Source: Physcomitrium patens
Lineage: Eukaryota > Streptophyta > Bryopsida > Funariales > Funariaceae
Direction: 5' to 3'
Length of the DNA: 64,000 bases
Assembly: GCF_000002425.4 (NCBI RefSeq)
Contig: NC_037254.1
Location: 23,903,244-23,967,243, forward strand
The notes under the pieces are model-generated. The model did no database searches and was not told where the DNA came from. It saw only the letters and a list, made by a program, of their open reading frames with translations. This document shows, one piece after another, positions 1 to 10,899 of this stretch. The position numbers were made by a program, and so were the translations under genes. Each line of letters begins with the position of its first letter. Position 1 is the stretch's first letter.

Positions 1-152
1 ATGGAGAATTATTGGATATTTGTCATGACTTGAATACCTTGACTAAGTAGTGGAATTGGTCTACAGAAAAATTCAAACAAATAAGAAAAAAAGCATATGG
101 ATTTTTACTTCGAGATGGATTCTTATGGAAGAGACCGAAAAAAGGAATTGGA

Positions 153-1388
153 ATGCCACAACGAGTGACAGGCAAAAGGGAAGAAAAACTAGAATTATTA
201 AAGGAATTTCATCATAGTTTATGGGCAGGGCATAGAGGAATCTGGGCTACTTTTGCTAAACTCAAGGAACGATATTGGTGGAAAAATATGTATCGAGATG
301 TGCTCTCATTTGTAGAGTCATGTGAAATCTGTCAATCGTATTCTAATATCCGACATCGAGATGGTCTTCATCCTACTTATCCTCTGGCTATTCATTTTAA
401 ATGGGTTGTTGATTTGGTTATTATGCCAGTTGGGTTATGGCAGATGAGATATTTGGTTTTAGCTCGTGAATATTTATCAAATCTAGTAGAAGGAAGAGCA
501 TTGAGGACAAAATCTACAGAGGGGATTTGTAGGTTTTTGCTTGAAGATGTCATTTGCCGTTACGGATGCGTAGGAAAAATCACTGCAGATCGTGGAGAAT
601 TAAATGCACAAGAAGCTTGTAAGTTCTTTAAAAGATGTAGAGTTAAACTATCACTGACTACTGCTTATAATCCGGAAGGGAATGCAAAAAGCGAACGCGG
701 TCACCCATCGATTGTGAAAGCATTGGTTAAAGCTTGTAATGGGAAAGTTAAAGAGTGGCCACGACTTTTGTCATTTGTATTATGGGCTGATCGAACAACA
801 CATAGTTCGATGACAGGATATATGCCAGTAGAACTTATGACAGGTCGAAAACCAATTATGTCGATTGAAGAAAAGCTACTTACTTAGAGTATGCTACCAT
901 GGGAAGATGGATTGACAAGAGAAGAACTTGTGGCTATTAGGATTCGACAATTGGAGCAAAGAACGGAAGATGTGCAAATAGCATTAAAAAGGTTAAAAAG
1001 TGCAAGGTTACAAAATAAGGCGCGATTCGATAAGCAACATCGATTGAGACCAAAAGCAATCGAGGAAGGTGACTGGGTACTTGTTTATGACAATAGTCTG
1101 GATAATCAACATAGTACTTTGCGGAAATTTTCAAAATGTTGGTTTGGACCATATGTAGTAACAACTGTTCATGATAATGCGACTTACTCATTACGGGAGT
1201 TAGGTGGTACAAAAGTGAAAATACCAATTGCAGGGAAGCGAGTAAAAATATTTAAACGAAGACATGCGGAGATGAATATGGAAGACCTTAATGAAGGTAC
1301 AGAGATTCCGCAGCAAGAAGATGAAAGTGATATGGATAATGAAGGTGACGAAGACGAACTGGACAAAGACGTAGGGGATATATTCTGA
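153..1388 (+). pseudogene. gypsy A1 integrase (zinc, core and C-terminal parts)
   Basis: Integrase inserts the cDNA copy into the genome. The visible parts in order are an H2C2 zinc-binding region (histidines near residues 20-30, CEICQ near residue 57), an RNase H-like core with the D, D, E acidic residues (in KWVVDL, TADRGEL and KSERGHP), and a C-terminal SH3-like stretch around 1030-1260 (WFGPYVV, AGKRVKIF). An acidic tail follows. The core motif style, including LWADRTTHSS and the RLRPKAIEEGDW stretch, recalls fungal gypsy integrases more than the usual plant clades; this is from memory. It is a fossil with few breaks. Confidence 0.88.
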
Positions 1389-1450
1389 ATCAAAGAGCAA
1401 TTGGATAAATTGGTACATACCGGAGGATGCACAGATTCACAGGGGGTAGA

Positions 1451-2711
1451 TGTCGTGTTGTAACACGAGTATACCATGAAAATATAAAGAAAGGGGAATT
1501 TTATTAATGTTCAGTTACCTCGAATATTGGGAGCAACGACCAACTCCAGTGCAAATACTGAGTGGTCAGGTTTAGTCACCCCGTTACAGTCAACCGGGGC
1601 ATACTGAAATGCTCCGTTTGATTCTTATAACGGGAGTCAGCAGGAAGAGAAAGGACCAATTCACACGACGGGTGAGCCTGGTTCGAAGAGCCAATTGGAT
1701 CCAATTTCAAGAATCCAATCCAGGTCCTCTTATCCAATATGAGACCTGCATTGGTCGGGCAACCCAATGCAGTCTAATTACGAGAAAATCCAGGTCTTAC
1801 TATGGGCCTCAGCCAGTCTGACGCGAAGGACCAATTTGATCCAATTACGCAAACATCCAGGTTACTACGGGCATCTTATCCAATATGAGACCTGAATTGG
1901 TCGGGCGACTCAACGTGGATCCGAGTACGGGGTTTCAATTCTGTTTGAGGCTGTTCTATTCTCTCTGCCATTTCAGGGAACGTTGTTTTCGGTAAATGGA
2001 TCTCTTAAAGGTAAAAACGGAGGAGAAAGCTCTGATGGTGGGAGCCAATTTTGGATCTAAGCTCTGACAGTGGGAGCCAATTCTGGATCCAAGACGGAAG
2101 ATTGAAGAAATTCAGAGGATAAGGTAAGGGGGAGAATAAGTTTTGGAGAGAGGTTTTGAAGGATGCGGGGAGAGATAGTTTCATGCTTCAGGTGGGGAAA
2201 GAAGATAGAGAATTGGGCTTTTTTTTTCTTCATAGGATTTTGGGAAGACTATGGCAATCGTTGCTGAAGTCAGTGTTGTAATGGTGAATCGAGATTTTTA
2301 ATGAAGTGGGTTTGATTACTCTTGACTGTTTTTGTGAAATCGAGTTACGTCTGTGATGAAGAATTAAAAGGGTGTCTATAGGATTGAGTATGCGGAGTGA
2401 ATAAAATTTATTGGGTTAATCTAACGAGACAGTCAGTGGATACAAGATCGTGAGTATAAAGCGGTATCAAAGATTAGCAGTTTGGGTTGTTCGGGGTTCT
2501 TTGTAACGTCTAGAGACCTACCGACTGGGATAAAAAGGACTTCGGCAAGTAGTCGAAGGGCATCCATATAGATTTACGGTATATTTTTGTAGTCGTTTAT
2601 ATTCCAACAGTCAAAAACTGATAGACTGCTTGACTATCGGTGAATCTCCATACTACTTTCTACAGCCAGATGCCCGACGCATTCTCGAGCAGGAAAGCAC
2701 GTAATATGACA
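1451..2711 (+). repeat. 3' LTR of gypsy A1
   Basis: It begins TGTCGTGTTGTAACAC and ends with the shared U5 motif (ACAGCCAGATGCCC) and TATGACA. It matches the LTRs at 39240-40416 and 48247-49411 along its length but is longer, partly because a GAGACCTG/GGTCGGGC-bearing segment is present twice (about 1690-1760 and 1830-1910). A conserved GAGTATAAAGCG near 2452 is a plausible TATA box. About 1605-2000 resembles gag-protease coding DNA of family B (see findings). Confidence 0.92.
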
Positions 2712-2889
2712 ACGGATACTAAATTTATGACACGGATCAATGAAAATCGGCTTAAACTTTATTATGCATAAACTCGGGATGGATTTGTTGTTACAAAAAG
2801 GAGAGTCAATCCAATTGATTGGACCATAGTAAGAAGTAGGAGGGGGACTCTTGACAAGAATTGTATTTTCTTTTGTGGTTAAGTAGAAG

Positions 2890-3306
2890 ATGAAAAACAT
2901 GGAGTCTGAGAAAATAAGAATGAAGACCGATTGGAAGAAACGACAAGAATGGCTACAGGTAGAGGTTGCGATATTACAGACTAAACTAGCCGCATTAGCA
3001 AAGGAGGCCAATAATTTAATATGGACCAATACGCCAGTTTCAGCGACAACACCTTCGAAGATACCTTTGAAATTGATAGAAGAATGGCAAAAGATGTTGG
3101 ACGAGCATGACAATCAAATTACCCGACGTGAGTCTCAGGTACGAAAATTGGATTTGTTGAATGAAGATTTGACGGCACGTTTGGATGGAGAACTATCGAA
3201 TATTGAGGCATACGACGAAGATGTAGTAGAAAAGAAGGTCAAGAATTCAAAGGGTGGTAAGCCAATGCCATTAACTAAAGAAGCCAATGCTGCTACGTCT
3301 TTATAA
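2890..3306 (+). CDS. extra 3' ORF of gypsy B1, coiled-coil protein
   Basis: This is an open frame of 138 codons between integrase and the 3' LTR. The product is highly charged, rich in K/E/L heptads (for example near residues 8-42 and 66-105), with no hydrophobic membrane segment or signal peptide. Related coiled-coil frames occupy the same place in the copies at 16194-17560 and 34436-35560. I do not recognise a named family. It is not envelope-like. It may be the 3' part of a longer protein whose globular N-terminal region is seen better in the other copies. Function unknown. Confidence 0.55.
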   Translation: MKNMESEKIRMKTDWKKRQEWLQVEVAILQTKLAALAKEANNLIWTNTPVSATTPSKIPLKLIEEWQKMLDEHDNQITRRESQVRKLDLLNEDLTARLDGELSNIEAYDEDVVEKKVKNSKGGKPMPLTKEANAATSL

Positions 3307-3358
3307 GTTGAGACTAAATAATGTTTGCAAAGATGCTGCACAATTAGGAGTGGGGCTA

Positions 3359-3924
3359 TGTAGAATAGGTAAATAAACTTTGTGGTAATTTACTGATTGG
3401 TTATTGACAACTTTGAGAATTAGACTGATGATTAAGTAGTTTAGTTGATAACAGTAGGTTGTTAGTGGAATAAATAATTAAGAATTCAAAGGATCATAAC
3501 CTTTGAAATCCGTTGGCTGACGGATCATCTTTTTGGTAGGATAAATAGGTTGAGGAAAGTAAGCCAAGAGCCAGACTATGAGAGTTGTAAGCCGAGAGCT
3601 AGACTATGAGAGTCGTAAGTCAACGTAAGCTTAGTGCTACTTCTTTATTTTCTTTGTTTTTATTATTTACTTATGAAGAATTATGATTGAGAGAAGTATT
3701 GTTGAATTGATAGTCGTAGAATGGATTATCTATTGAATCAAGATAGAAGTAGTAAGCCTTGATATTTTGTAGTTTGATAATTGATTTCAGATAGCCAGAG
3801 TATAGTCAATTGTGACACTAACAGATCTAATTCATATAACCAGTCTTTCCTATGTTTGAACCCACGTCTATTAGTTCAATTGCTTTGGTATATCGAAGCT
3901 TGAATGCAACGAGAACAACAAAGG
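3359..3924 (+). repeat. 3' LTR of gypsy B1
   Basis: It starts TGTAGAATAG directly after a purine tract, as at 17611 and (reverse strand) 34360. It carries the shared CTTGGTGCTA-like stretch (here CTTAGTGCTACTTC) and ends near AACGAGAACAACA. The right edge is uncertain by some tens of bases. It is more diverged than the 741-bp copies at 33620 and 62916. Confidence 0.7.
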
Positions 3925-4144
3925 GTCATCAATGTCTAATAAAGATGATTCTAAATATTTAAAAGTTATTACTAATAAGATCAATTTCAAAAGTCACTAT
4001 TAAAAGAAAATCAAGTTCTATAAATTCTAATAGAATCATTTTTTAAACAACATTTTTTCAAGGTAGTAATCTATCTACATCTTATAACCAATAAAAAACC
4101 ACTAACATAGTTGTCACCATATTGTCTGGTGTATTGTGTATTAA

Positions 4145-5345
4145 ATATATAAATACATTATTTTCATATGGTAGTCAAAGCTAAATATGACATTGCTTTG
4201 TATAAGCAAGGATGTGATGGAATTTCATATTGGTGTAACTTTGAAAATAAAATGCATAATATATTTGAAGGCTGTTATTTGGATAATTATGGTGGATATT
4301 TTTCTAATGATAGTACCACTTGTAAAGCTTTAATGGCTGGATATTGGTGGCCAACAATGTTTTCGGATGCACACAAATATGTCTGACATTATGATCTTTG
4401 TCAATGAATTAGTTGACCTACTGGAACTTCTGCCATGCTGTTGATACTAGTTATGGTACAAAAACCATTTGAAAAATGGAATATTAATTTTATAAGATCA
4501 ATTTCTCCAACTTCACATAATGGACAGAAAAGATATATTTTGGTAGCGATTGATTATATAACAAAATGGATTGAGGTAGACACAACAAAAATTGATAATA
4601 TTAATATAGTAGTCATATTTTTATATGAGAATATTATCACTTGGTTAAGGGGTCTCAAAGAATAGGTTAGTGATTGATAAATTCAATTTATTAATTCTAC
4701 AATAGTAGCCTCAAAAAATAAATATGAGATCAAACATCAAAAAATAATCCTATATCACGCTCGGGCCAATAGGCAGATTGAAAAGATTAGCAGTATTCTG
4801 TGAGAAGTTTTAATTAAGACAGTGTCTGGTGTAAGAATAGATTGGGATACTAAATTTTTTGCAACTTTGTAGGTTATCATACTATATATAAAGTTACTAC
4901 CAATTCTATACCATTTCAATTAGTGTACAAAAAAGAGGCAATATTACTAATTGAATTGAAAGTTCAAAGTTTAAAAATTAAGTTGGATGAATATCTTAGT
5001 AAGAAAAAAGCCCTCTAATATTGATTAGTAGAATTAAAATAATTAGATGAAGTTTGGACTACAATTCTTCAAACTATGGAAGCTACATAGTGTTGACACA
5101 AGAGTTATTATAATAATAAATTACATCCCAAATTGTTTTTGTCCAATGATCTAGAACTTCTTTATGATAGCCGATTTATCAATTTTTTGGAAAAATTTCA
5201 AGTCCATTGGCATGGACCGTATTGTGTAGTGGAAGATTTTTCTAATGGTTCAATTCAATTAGAAGTTTTTATGGATACTCAATTTACGACATGTATCAAT
5301 AAAAATTGATAACAACTTTCTTATACATAAATTCAAGACGAATTT
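4145..5345 (+). pseudogene. gypsy B2 integrase remnant
   Basis: A decayed B-family integrase. The zinc-finger region has the YWWPTMF stretch near 4340, the core start is near 4470-4580 (WNINFIRSI, LVAIDYITKWIEV), and the C-terminal part near 4930-5345 has LLYDSRFINF and WHGPYCVVE. The C-terminal part matches the minus-strand copy at 36044-36298. No LTRs of its own were found in place. Many breaks, so it is an old fossil. Confidence 0.8.
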
Positions 5346-6130
5346 CAAAAATTAGAAAGAAGAAGGCTTATTTATTTATGATAGATTTCCTATATTCATA
5401 GGTATATGATGGATATTAAAGATGATTGGTGATTGGTTGTAGATCCGTAATATTGATTAATTAAGAAAATTAGAAGTGAAATTATGGTTAATAAGATTAG
5501 GGATTCTTGATCCATACCCCGAATAAAAAGTTAGGAGCAGGGTATTTAGTGAAAGTTTTCTTCACCATTTTGAACATTGTTATTTGGGATGTAATTATAG
5601 CATATAGAATTTACTTCAATAAGCAAGAAAGTATTATTAGTGCAAGCAAGGAGTGAAAAGTAAGTATTCTACAATGTCGATGGAAAGAGTGAAGAGAACT
5701 ATGGATAAAGAAAAAAACTACAGAAATGTGAGAGCTAAGAGTGTGAGCTTTAGATTATGTTCCAAGATTAAATTTTATATTTTTTTTCATATTTAATAGT
5801 AATTAAACAATTTAGATCATGATTTATATAAGTAAAATCTAATTTTGTAGAATTTTGAGGATTATAACCTTTGATGGTACAAATCTTAACCTAATTCTTT
5901 AAATTGGAGTAATTAGGACCAAAATCATAAACTTTAGAAAATTAGAATAGCAAGTTAATTAGTTTTAGTAATTTAGAAATTATAGTCATTGCTATAAAAA
6001 TTGATTGAGAGCCTATGAATTCACTTACAATCATTTCATATAATTTAGAGTGAATTAAAATCATAAGCTTCTAAAAAGGATTCTAGTGAAAATTAGCAAG
6101 GGCAATTTGAAGTTTTTCTCCTAATTCAAC
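5346..6130. other. AT-rich stretch without recognisable gene
   Basis: It follows the B2 integrase and may include its degraded 3' region, but I see no LTR edge, open frame or repeat that supports this. Short TTAG/AATT-rich runs only. Confidence 0.4.
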
Positions 6131-6562
6131 AAATTCAAGCAACAAGGTGGCTTTTCTAATTAATGGAAGCCTTCCAAATGCAATGGCGGCATTGGATTTG
6201 CCTCATGGAGTGAAGAAAACAAGATCAGCACCTCTCCACCAAATTACAAGTGGAGCCATGAAGATGTCATTTTTGAAAAAAATTTCAATAATTGCCAAAA
6301 CTCTTAGAGGTAAAAAGTTCATAAAAATTTCATATGAATGTAGATTGGAACAGATGAGTAGTCAATCTTAGCATAAAAAGGTGTTTTAAATACAATGGTG
6401 AAGTTAGATTTACAATTTGTTTTTTTTTTACCACTTCCAAGAGCCATCAGTCTTAGTGACGGAATTAGATCTTGGATGAATGAAGACCATAGATCTACAT
6501 TAGGAATCTTAGTGATTAAGGATGGAGATGTGGCCACCCTCCCAAAAGCCACCACTCAATAG

Positions 6563-6569
6563 TATAAAA
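6563..6569 (+). promoter_or_regulatory. TATA-box-like element
   Basis: TATAAAA in the context CAATAGTATAAAAGTGGC, followed about 25-35 bases later by a pyrimidine-rich CCCTCTCTTTCTC tract, as in many plant LTR promoters. Inference from sequence only. Confidence 0.4.
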
Positions 6570-6849
6570 GTGGCTTGGTTTTTCAAGCCCTCTCTTTCTC
6601 TTTTTTTTTGATGAACGACGAAGCCATGCTAAAACTTGGCCTAAAACACTAATTCTAATTTCATTTTAGATCCTAATGCTCATTGTGCACTTTTTTAATT
6701 TGTGAGCATTGATTTTGTGCTGTAGGTGGTACTTATTGTGGTTTAGAAGGCACACCCTTAGAATTAGTGGTTTCCAAATACTTCCATGGTTAAGTGGGTT
6801 TAAAGGGCCTCGGATTTTTCCCAATCAAACTTTGGACTTTTTAATTTTT

Positions 6850-7340
6850 GTAGTGAATTTTTTTGAGCACATACCTCTTACTATCAGCTTTCCAACAAGC
6901 TTAGGCTTGCTTAATTTGGAGCTAAAACAAATGTTTTGACAATTTTTGAGTGCGAGGGGGTCGGCTGCCTTGGCAGTTTGGGTCACTAGTCTTTGAAAAG
7001 ACATTCCTCAGTGTTGCTTGATTCAAACATTCTGAAATATTTAGAATAAAAGCACATACAAGTTTAGCTTCCAATGGCGCAATTTTGATTACGTTTGAAG
7101 CAGATCCGAATTTTTGGTGCATTTTGGAGTGATGGGTGGTAAGCTGCCATGGCAGTCTCGATTATTCAACTTTGAAGGAGCATTGCGCATGCCTCAGGTA
7201 TTGGATTGCCACATAATATCTTGGAGCAGGAGTGTTTTCAAGTTAGGTTTCCAACCAAGCAAAAATCATTAGAATTAAAACTGATACGAATGGTTGGCGA
7301 ATTTTGGGGTAGAAGGGAGTTGCTGCCCTAAATTCTTGGT
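6850..7340 (+). repeat. three diverged ~180-bp tandem units
   Basis: Two landmarks recur at even spacing. One is ATTTTTGAGTG / ATTTTGGAGTG / ATTTTGGGGTA near 6942, 7122 and 7300. The other is AGCTTTCCAACAAGC / AGCTTCCAATGGCGC / AGGTTTCCAACCAAGC near 6880, 7063 and 7245. The period is about 180 bases and the units are well diverged. Possibly subrepeats of an LTR or untranslated region. Confidence 0.6.
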
Positions 7341-7380
7341 CGTTATTTAGGTGCCTTCTCTTCATCCCTTTTAGTTTTTA

Positions 7381-7704
7381 ATTTCTCTTTTATTTTTACA
7401 GTAACTTGTAACTTCCATATGTAAACTTTGAACTTTAACTTTTTCTTATTACTTTTAACTTTTATTTTTATTTTTACTTTTTACTTAATGAATAACATTA
7501 TTTTTTTTATTTTCAATTTGTTAAAACTTTAATTTTTACTTAAGATTTTACCTTTACTATGGATTAATAATAACAACTTAATTAATTACTCTTACCACCA
7601 ATTATTTAAGACATAATAATTTATATATCTATAAAAATAATAATAATAATAATAATAAATAAAATAAAAAAATAAAATAAAAATAAAATAAAATAAACCT
7701 AATA

Positions 7705-7740
<36 letters not shown>
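7381..7740. repeat. AT-rich low-complexity and microsatellite DNA
   Basis: T-rich and A-rich runs, then (ATA)n from about 7637, A/T pentamer repeats, and a (TA)n tract near 7711-7739. No gene seen. Confidence 0.85.
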
Positions 7741-7744
<4 letters not shown>

Positions 7745-7821
7745 AAACTAAATTATATAATTAGAATTAAAAGAAAGAATTATTTTGATGGATGTTGAAG
7801 TATCCAATGATTTTAGACCGG
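7741..7821 (+). mobile_element. left fragment of gypsy B3 3' ORF
   Basis: The bases just left of the E element read as the same kind of protein as the bases just right of it (from 16194), and both correspond to the B-family extra 3' ORF at 35175-35411 (reverse). This places the E element inside a third B copy. The left edge is not defined. Confidence 0.65.
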
Positions 7822-8869
7822 TGTCGGGGTAGAGAGAGTTTGCCTCAAAAAAATATTGGGCTTCTAGCTATCACTAATTATTCAATGAAGTACTGATGTA
7901 TTCTTATTAACTTCTACAACAAATTTCAACTACAAATTCGTTGCAGATCTTGAGATATCTTGAAAACCCTAATAGTCACTTCAAACCCTTGTCTTTATAC
8001 ATCCACGTGCAATTTTCTTCATATCTCACAAAATATAAGCTCAAATACCACGAAATTTATATGTATAGCTTCTCAACACAAAAACTTATATTCTTCAAAA
8101 GTTTGAGCCAAAATTTCATCCCAATTCTCAAGTTATGGCTCCAACCATTACTACAAACAAAACCGCTTACTTATTGCCTTTGATTTGAAAGCGCCGCCTT
8201 CAACTCCTTACAACTCCTTCATATGAACTCCAAAAGCAATAATTCTTTCGTAAAAGATGTAGGCCTTGAAATTGCCGTTCCAATTGCACCTTCCGATCTT
8301 CAAAAGCTACTGTAAAACTCCTCGTACTCTCAAAAGAGTAACAGTATATCTTAAATAAACACCTTAACTTCAAATGGCTATAACTTTTTCACCTTAACTC
8401 CAAATCCTCTAATTTTTGCACACAAATTGTACCCGAAATCCTAAAATTTACAATCTTAGCTTATAATCTCCAAATGCCTCCGAAAGAGGAATCCTAATCC
8501 CTAGTAAGGCCTTGGGCAACGTCCTTGAAGCCCATTGGATATGGTATTCGACCAATAGGAATGAAGTTTTCCATTCCTTGCCTTCATCCAACCATGCTTT
8601 GCTTTTATTCCTCCGAATTAGCCTCCTATTAGTTTAGATTTTCATCCTTAGGCTTCTACCTTCTTCCAAGGCTTCATATTAAACAGTTAGGTCTTATATA
8701 TATATATTTTTTAATATCAAAATCAAAACAAGTAAAGAAACAAAGTAAAGTTTCTTAAACCAACTCTTTTTAATTTAATCTATTAGCCACTCTAACACAC
8801 ATCTAGATTTATTAATATATAATATATTCTAACTTATTTTTACACACTATAAGCATTTACTGTACGACA
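7822..8869 (-). repeat. 3' LTR of gypsy E1
   Basis: On the plus strand it reads TGTCGGGGTAGAGAG to GTACGACA, and it matches 14932-16193 over nearly all its length but is about 0.2 kb shorter. On the minus strand it starts TGTCGTACAG, following the family-A style of LTR start. Confidence 0.92.
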
Positions 8870-8959
8870 TCCACCTCCCTCCAAACCTGCACATCCTCTG
8901 ATATGTGCCACATGTTACTCTTCTTCATCTTCTTGAAATTTCTTTGAATTACTCATAGG

Positions 8960-10300
8960 CTCTTCTTCTTCATCTTCTTAGTCTAAATATTGAGGTAAGA
9001 ATTATTGAAGGTCTTCTATTTGAAATAACCTATCTCTTTTCTTGAAAGTTTTCACCCTCTTTCCTACTATTGGATTCCTTATGATAGATCCATCTAACTC
9101 ACGTAAAGTATATGTGGCATTATCATGTACTATAACCTCCACATATGGTCCAAACTATTTTTTTGTAAATTTCTTTATAGTACTTTGTTGATGCTCAAGG
9201 CTGCTATCATAAACTAGAATCCAGTCTCCAATCTCTATAGGCTTAGGCCTCAACCTATGAGTCTTATCAAATCTTTCTTTATTTTTCAATCTTACTTTCT
9301 TTAACCTCTCAGCTGTAATTTGTAGGTCTTTAGGTAACCTATCCAATTGTTGGATTTGAAGCTCCAATAATCTTTCTCTATTTATATCATCTTTTTAAGA
9401 TAAAAACATCCATGTAGGATAGGTTTCTTCAATTGGCATCATAGATTTTTGTCCTCACATTAATTCCATGGGCATAGAACCAGTGACAATACTGTGAGTA
9501 GTTCTATGAGCCCATAAAGCAAATGGAAGCAGTTTAGGCCATTGAATTGACTTACCTTTACATGCCTTAATCAATGCATAAATGATAGGAGGATGACCCC
9601 TCTCACTCTTTCCGTTGGCTTCAAGATTATAAGAAGTAATCAACTTCAATTGAATTCCATACCTGTTGAAAAATTCTCTTGCTTCAACAGCATCCAATTC
9701 TCTTCTATCAGCTCTCATCCTCCCAATGCTACCATATCTACTCAAGATGTCTTCCAATATAAATCTGCATATTACTTTTGTAGTCTTGGTTCTCAAAATC
9801 CGTCCTTTAACATAATTTGATAGCTCTTCTCTTACCAAAACCAAATATTTCATATCCCAAAGTCCTAATGGCATAGCTACCAAATCAATCACCCATTGAA
9901 AATGTATTGAAGGTGGATAAATAGGATGTAATCCATCTCTATACCTAACTTTAGATTGTAGTTGACACTCTGTGTAAGAGCTCACAAAGTCTTCTACATC
10001 CTTGAATAAATCCTTCTATCAATACCTTTCCTTGATCTTGATATATGTAGCCCAAACTCCTCTGTGCCCTGCCCAAAGTGTATCATGATATTCTCTTAAA
10101 ACCTTAAACTTAGTTTCAAGATCTCCTACTATCCTCAATGAGATTTTATCTCCTCATTTTGGCCTTTTTTATAGGAATCCATCTCTAAGCAAATAACCAT
10201 AGGATTGATGTCTAATATCTTTGAAGGTTTTATCCATCCATCCTTCTTGTTTCTTCATTGTACTTAAATAAATTCCAATATCCTTTAATCTACCTTTATA
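8960..10300 (-). pseudogene. gypsy E1 integrase
   Basis: Minus-strand frames carry an A-like integrase: a zinc-binding region near 9990-10100, a core with HFQWVIDLV, ADRRELDAVEA and GKSERGHPP (9455-9985), and a C-terminal stretch (9155-9367) with RLRPKPIEIGDW. The same order and wording occur at 153-1388, showing E and A are sister families. Fossil. Confidence 0.85.
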
Positions 10301-10318
10301 CAAACCTTCATAGAATTT

Positions 10319-10870
10319 TTAAACCTTATCACCAAAATTTATTCCACAAATAGCAAATAAATTTCCATAACTCTTCTCTTCTTGATCTTCACCTCCTTCG
10401 TGTGCCATCATTTCCTCTTTGAAGATATATCTAGCTCTAGACAACATAACTGCCACCAAGTTTTCTTTGCCAATGATATCTTCTAAAACAGGATTCAATG
10501 TTCTTATGTAGGTTATCCATCTTAACATGGCAATGTCTGGAGTAGTACAATTAATTATCATTCCAAGTAATGGTAAACAATCTATTTTCAAAACCATACT
10601 TGCTCCAATCAAATAATTCCTCTCAACCTTTAAAGTGGTGAGTGCTCCCAAAAGCTCTCTTTTAACTTGTGGATAAGCCCTTTGCCTCTTTGTAAGAGTC
10701 CTAGCTCCAAACCTTATAGCAAATCTTCTCCCTTCTACATCATCTAGTCTAATAGCCCATCTAATTGCTATAGGACTTGGATCTAGTGTTACAACCACTA
10801 GTCTTTCACATTGATAATCCAGTTGTCTAAGTAAAGGTGGTGAACTCAACATCTTTTTTAGGTTTTCCAT
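10319..10870 (-). pseudogene. gypsy E1 RNase H
   Basis: It removes the RNA strand during cDNA synthesis. The frame shows the family motifs VTLDPSPIAIRWAIR, QVKRELLGALTTLK, KIDCLPLLGMI and NLVAVMLSRARY, matching the copy at 46256-46690. It lies just downstream of RT on the same strand. Confidence 0.85.
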
Positions 10871-10899
10871 AGCTATTTTTTATTCTTCTTCCCAAACAA

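Larger units (their letters stand above)
1..2711 (+). mobile_element. Ty3/gypsy element A1, 3' part (integrase + 3' LTR)
   Basis: The window opens inside the pol of a Ty3/gypsy element and runs through integrase, a purine-rich tract (about 1438-1450) and a 3' LTR. It is very similar at DNA level to the complete copy at 39240-49411, which fixes its identity and orientation. The 5' part lies outside the window. The DNA on its right continues as the end of a B-family gypsy integrase, so A1 sits inside an older B element. The four bases after its end are ACGG. It is a fossil with a few coding breaks. Confidence 0.9.
2712..3924 (+). mobile_element. Ty3/gypsy element B1, 3' end hosting A1
   Basis: The first ~170 bases read as the end of a B-type integrase (FMTRINENRLKLYY) and match the stretch near 5270-5345. 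An extra coiled-coil ORF, a purine-rich tract (GGAGTGGGG) and a 3' LTR follow. The same order occurs in reverse at 33620-36300. The left part must lie beyond A1, outside the window. Fossil, partial. Confidence 0.8.
6130..7380 (+). repeat. LTR-like region of unknown family
   Basis: No credible protein is encoded. The stretch around 6520-6625 (GGAGATGTGGCCACCC, a T-rich tract, then CGAAGCCATGC) resembles the reverse complement of part of solo LTR X (about 44820-44950), where the same elements occur in the same order. That suggests an LTR or leader of a related element. Edges were not found. A TATA motif and three ~180-bp repeats lie inside. Confidence 0.4.

Noticed and set aside
1184-1477. Serine-rich minus-strand frame
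   Set aside because: Reverse of the acidic D/E-rich tail of gypsy A1 integrase (GAT/GAA read backwards).
6147-6371. 74-codon frame considered as a host gene
   Set aside because: No motif, no splice or promoter context of its own, in a region that looks LTR-like.
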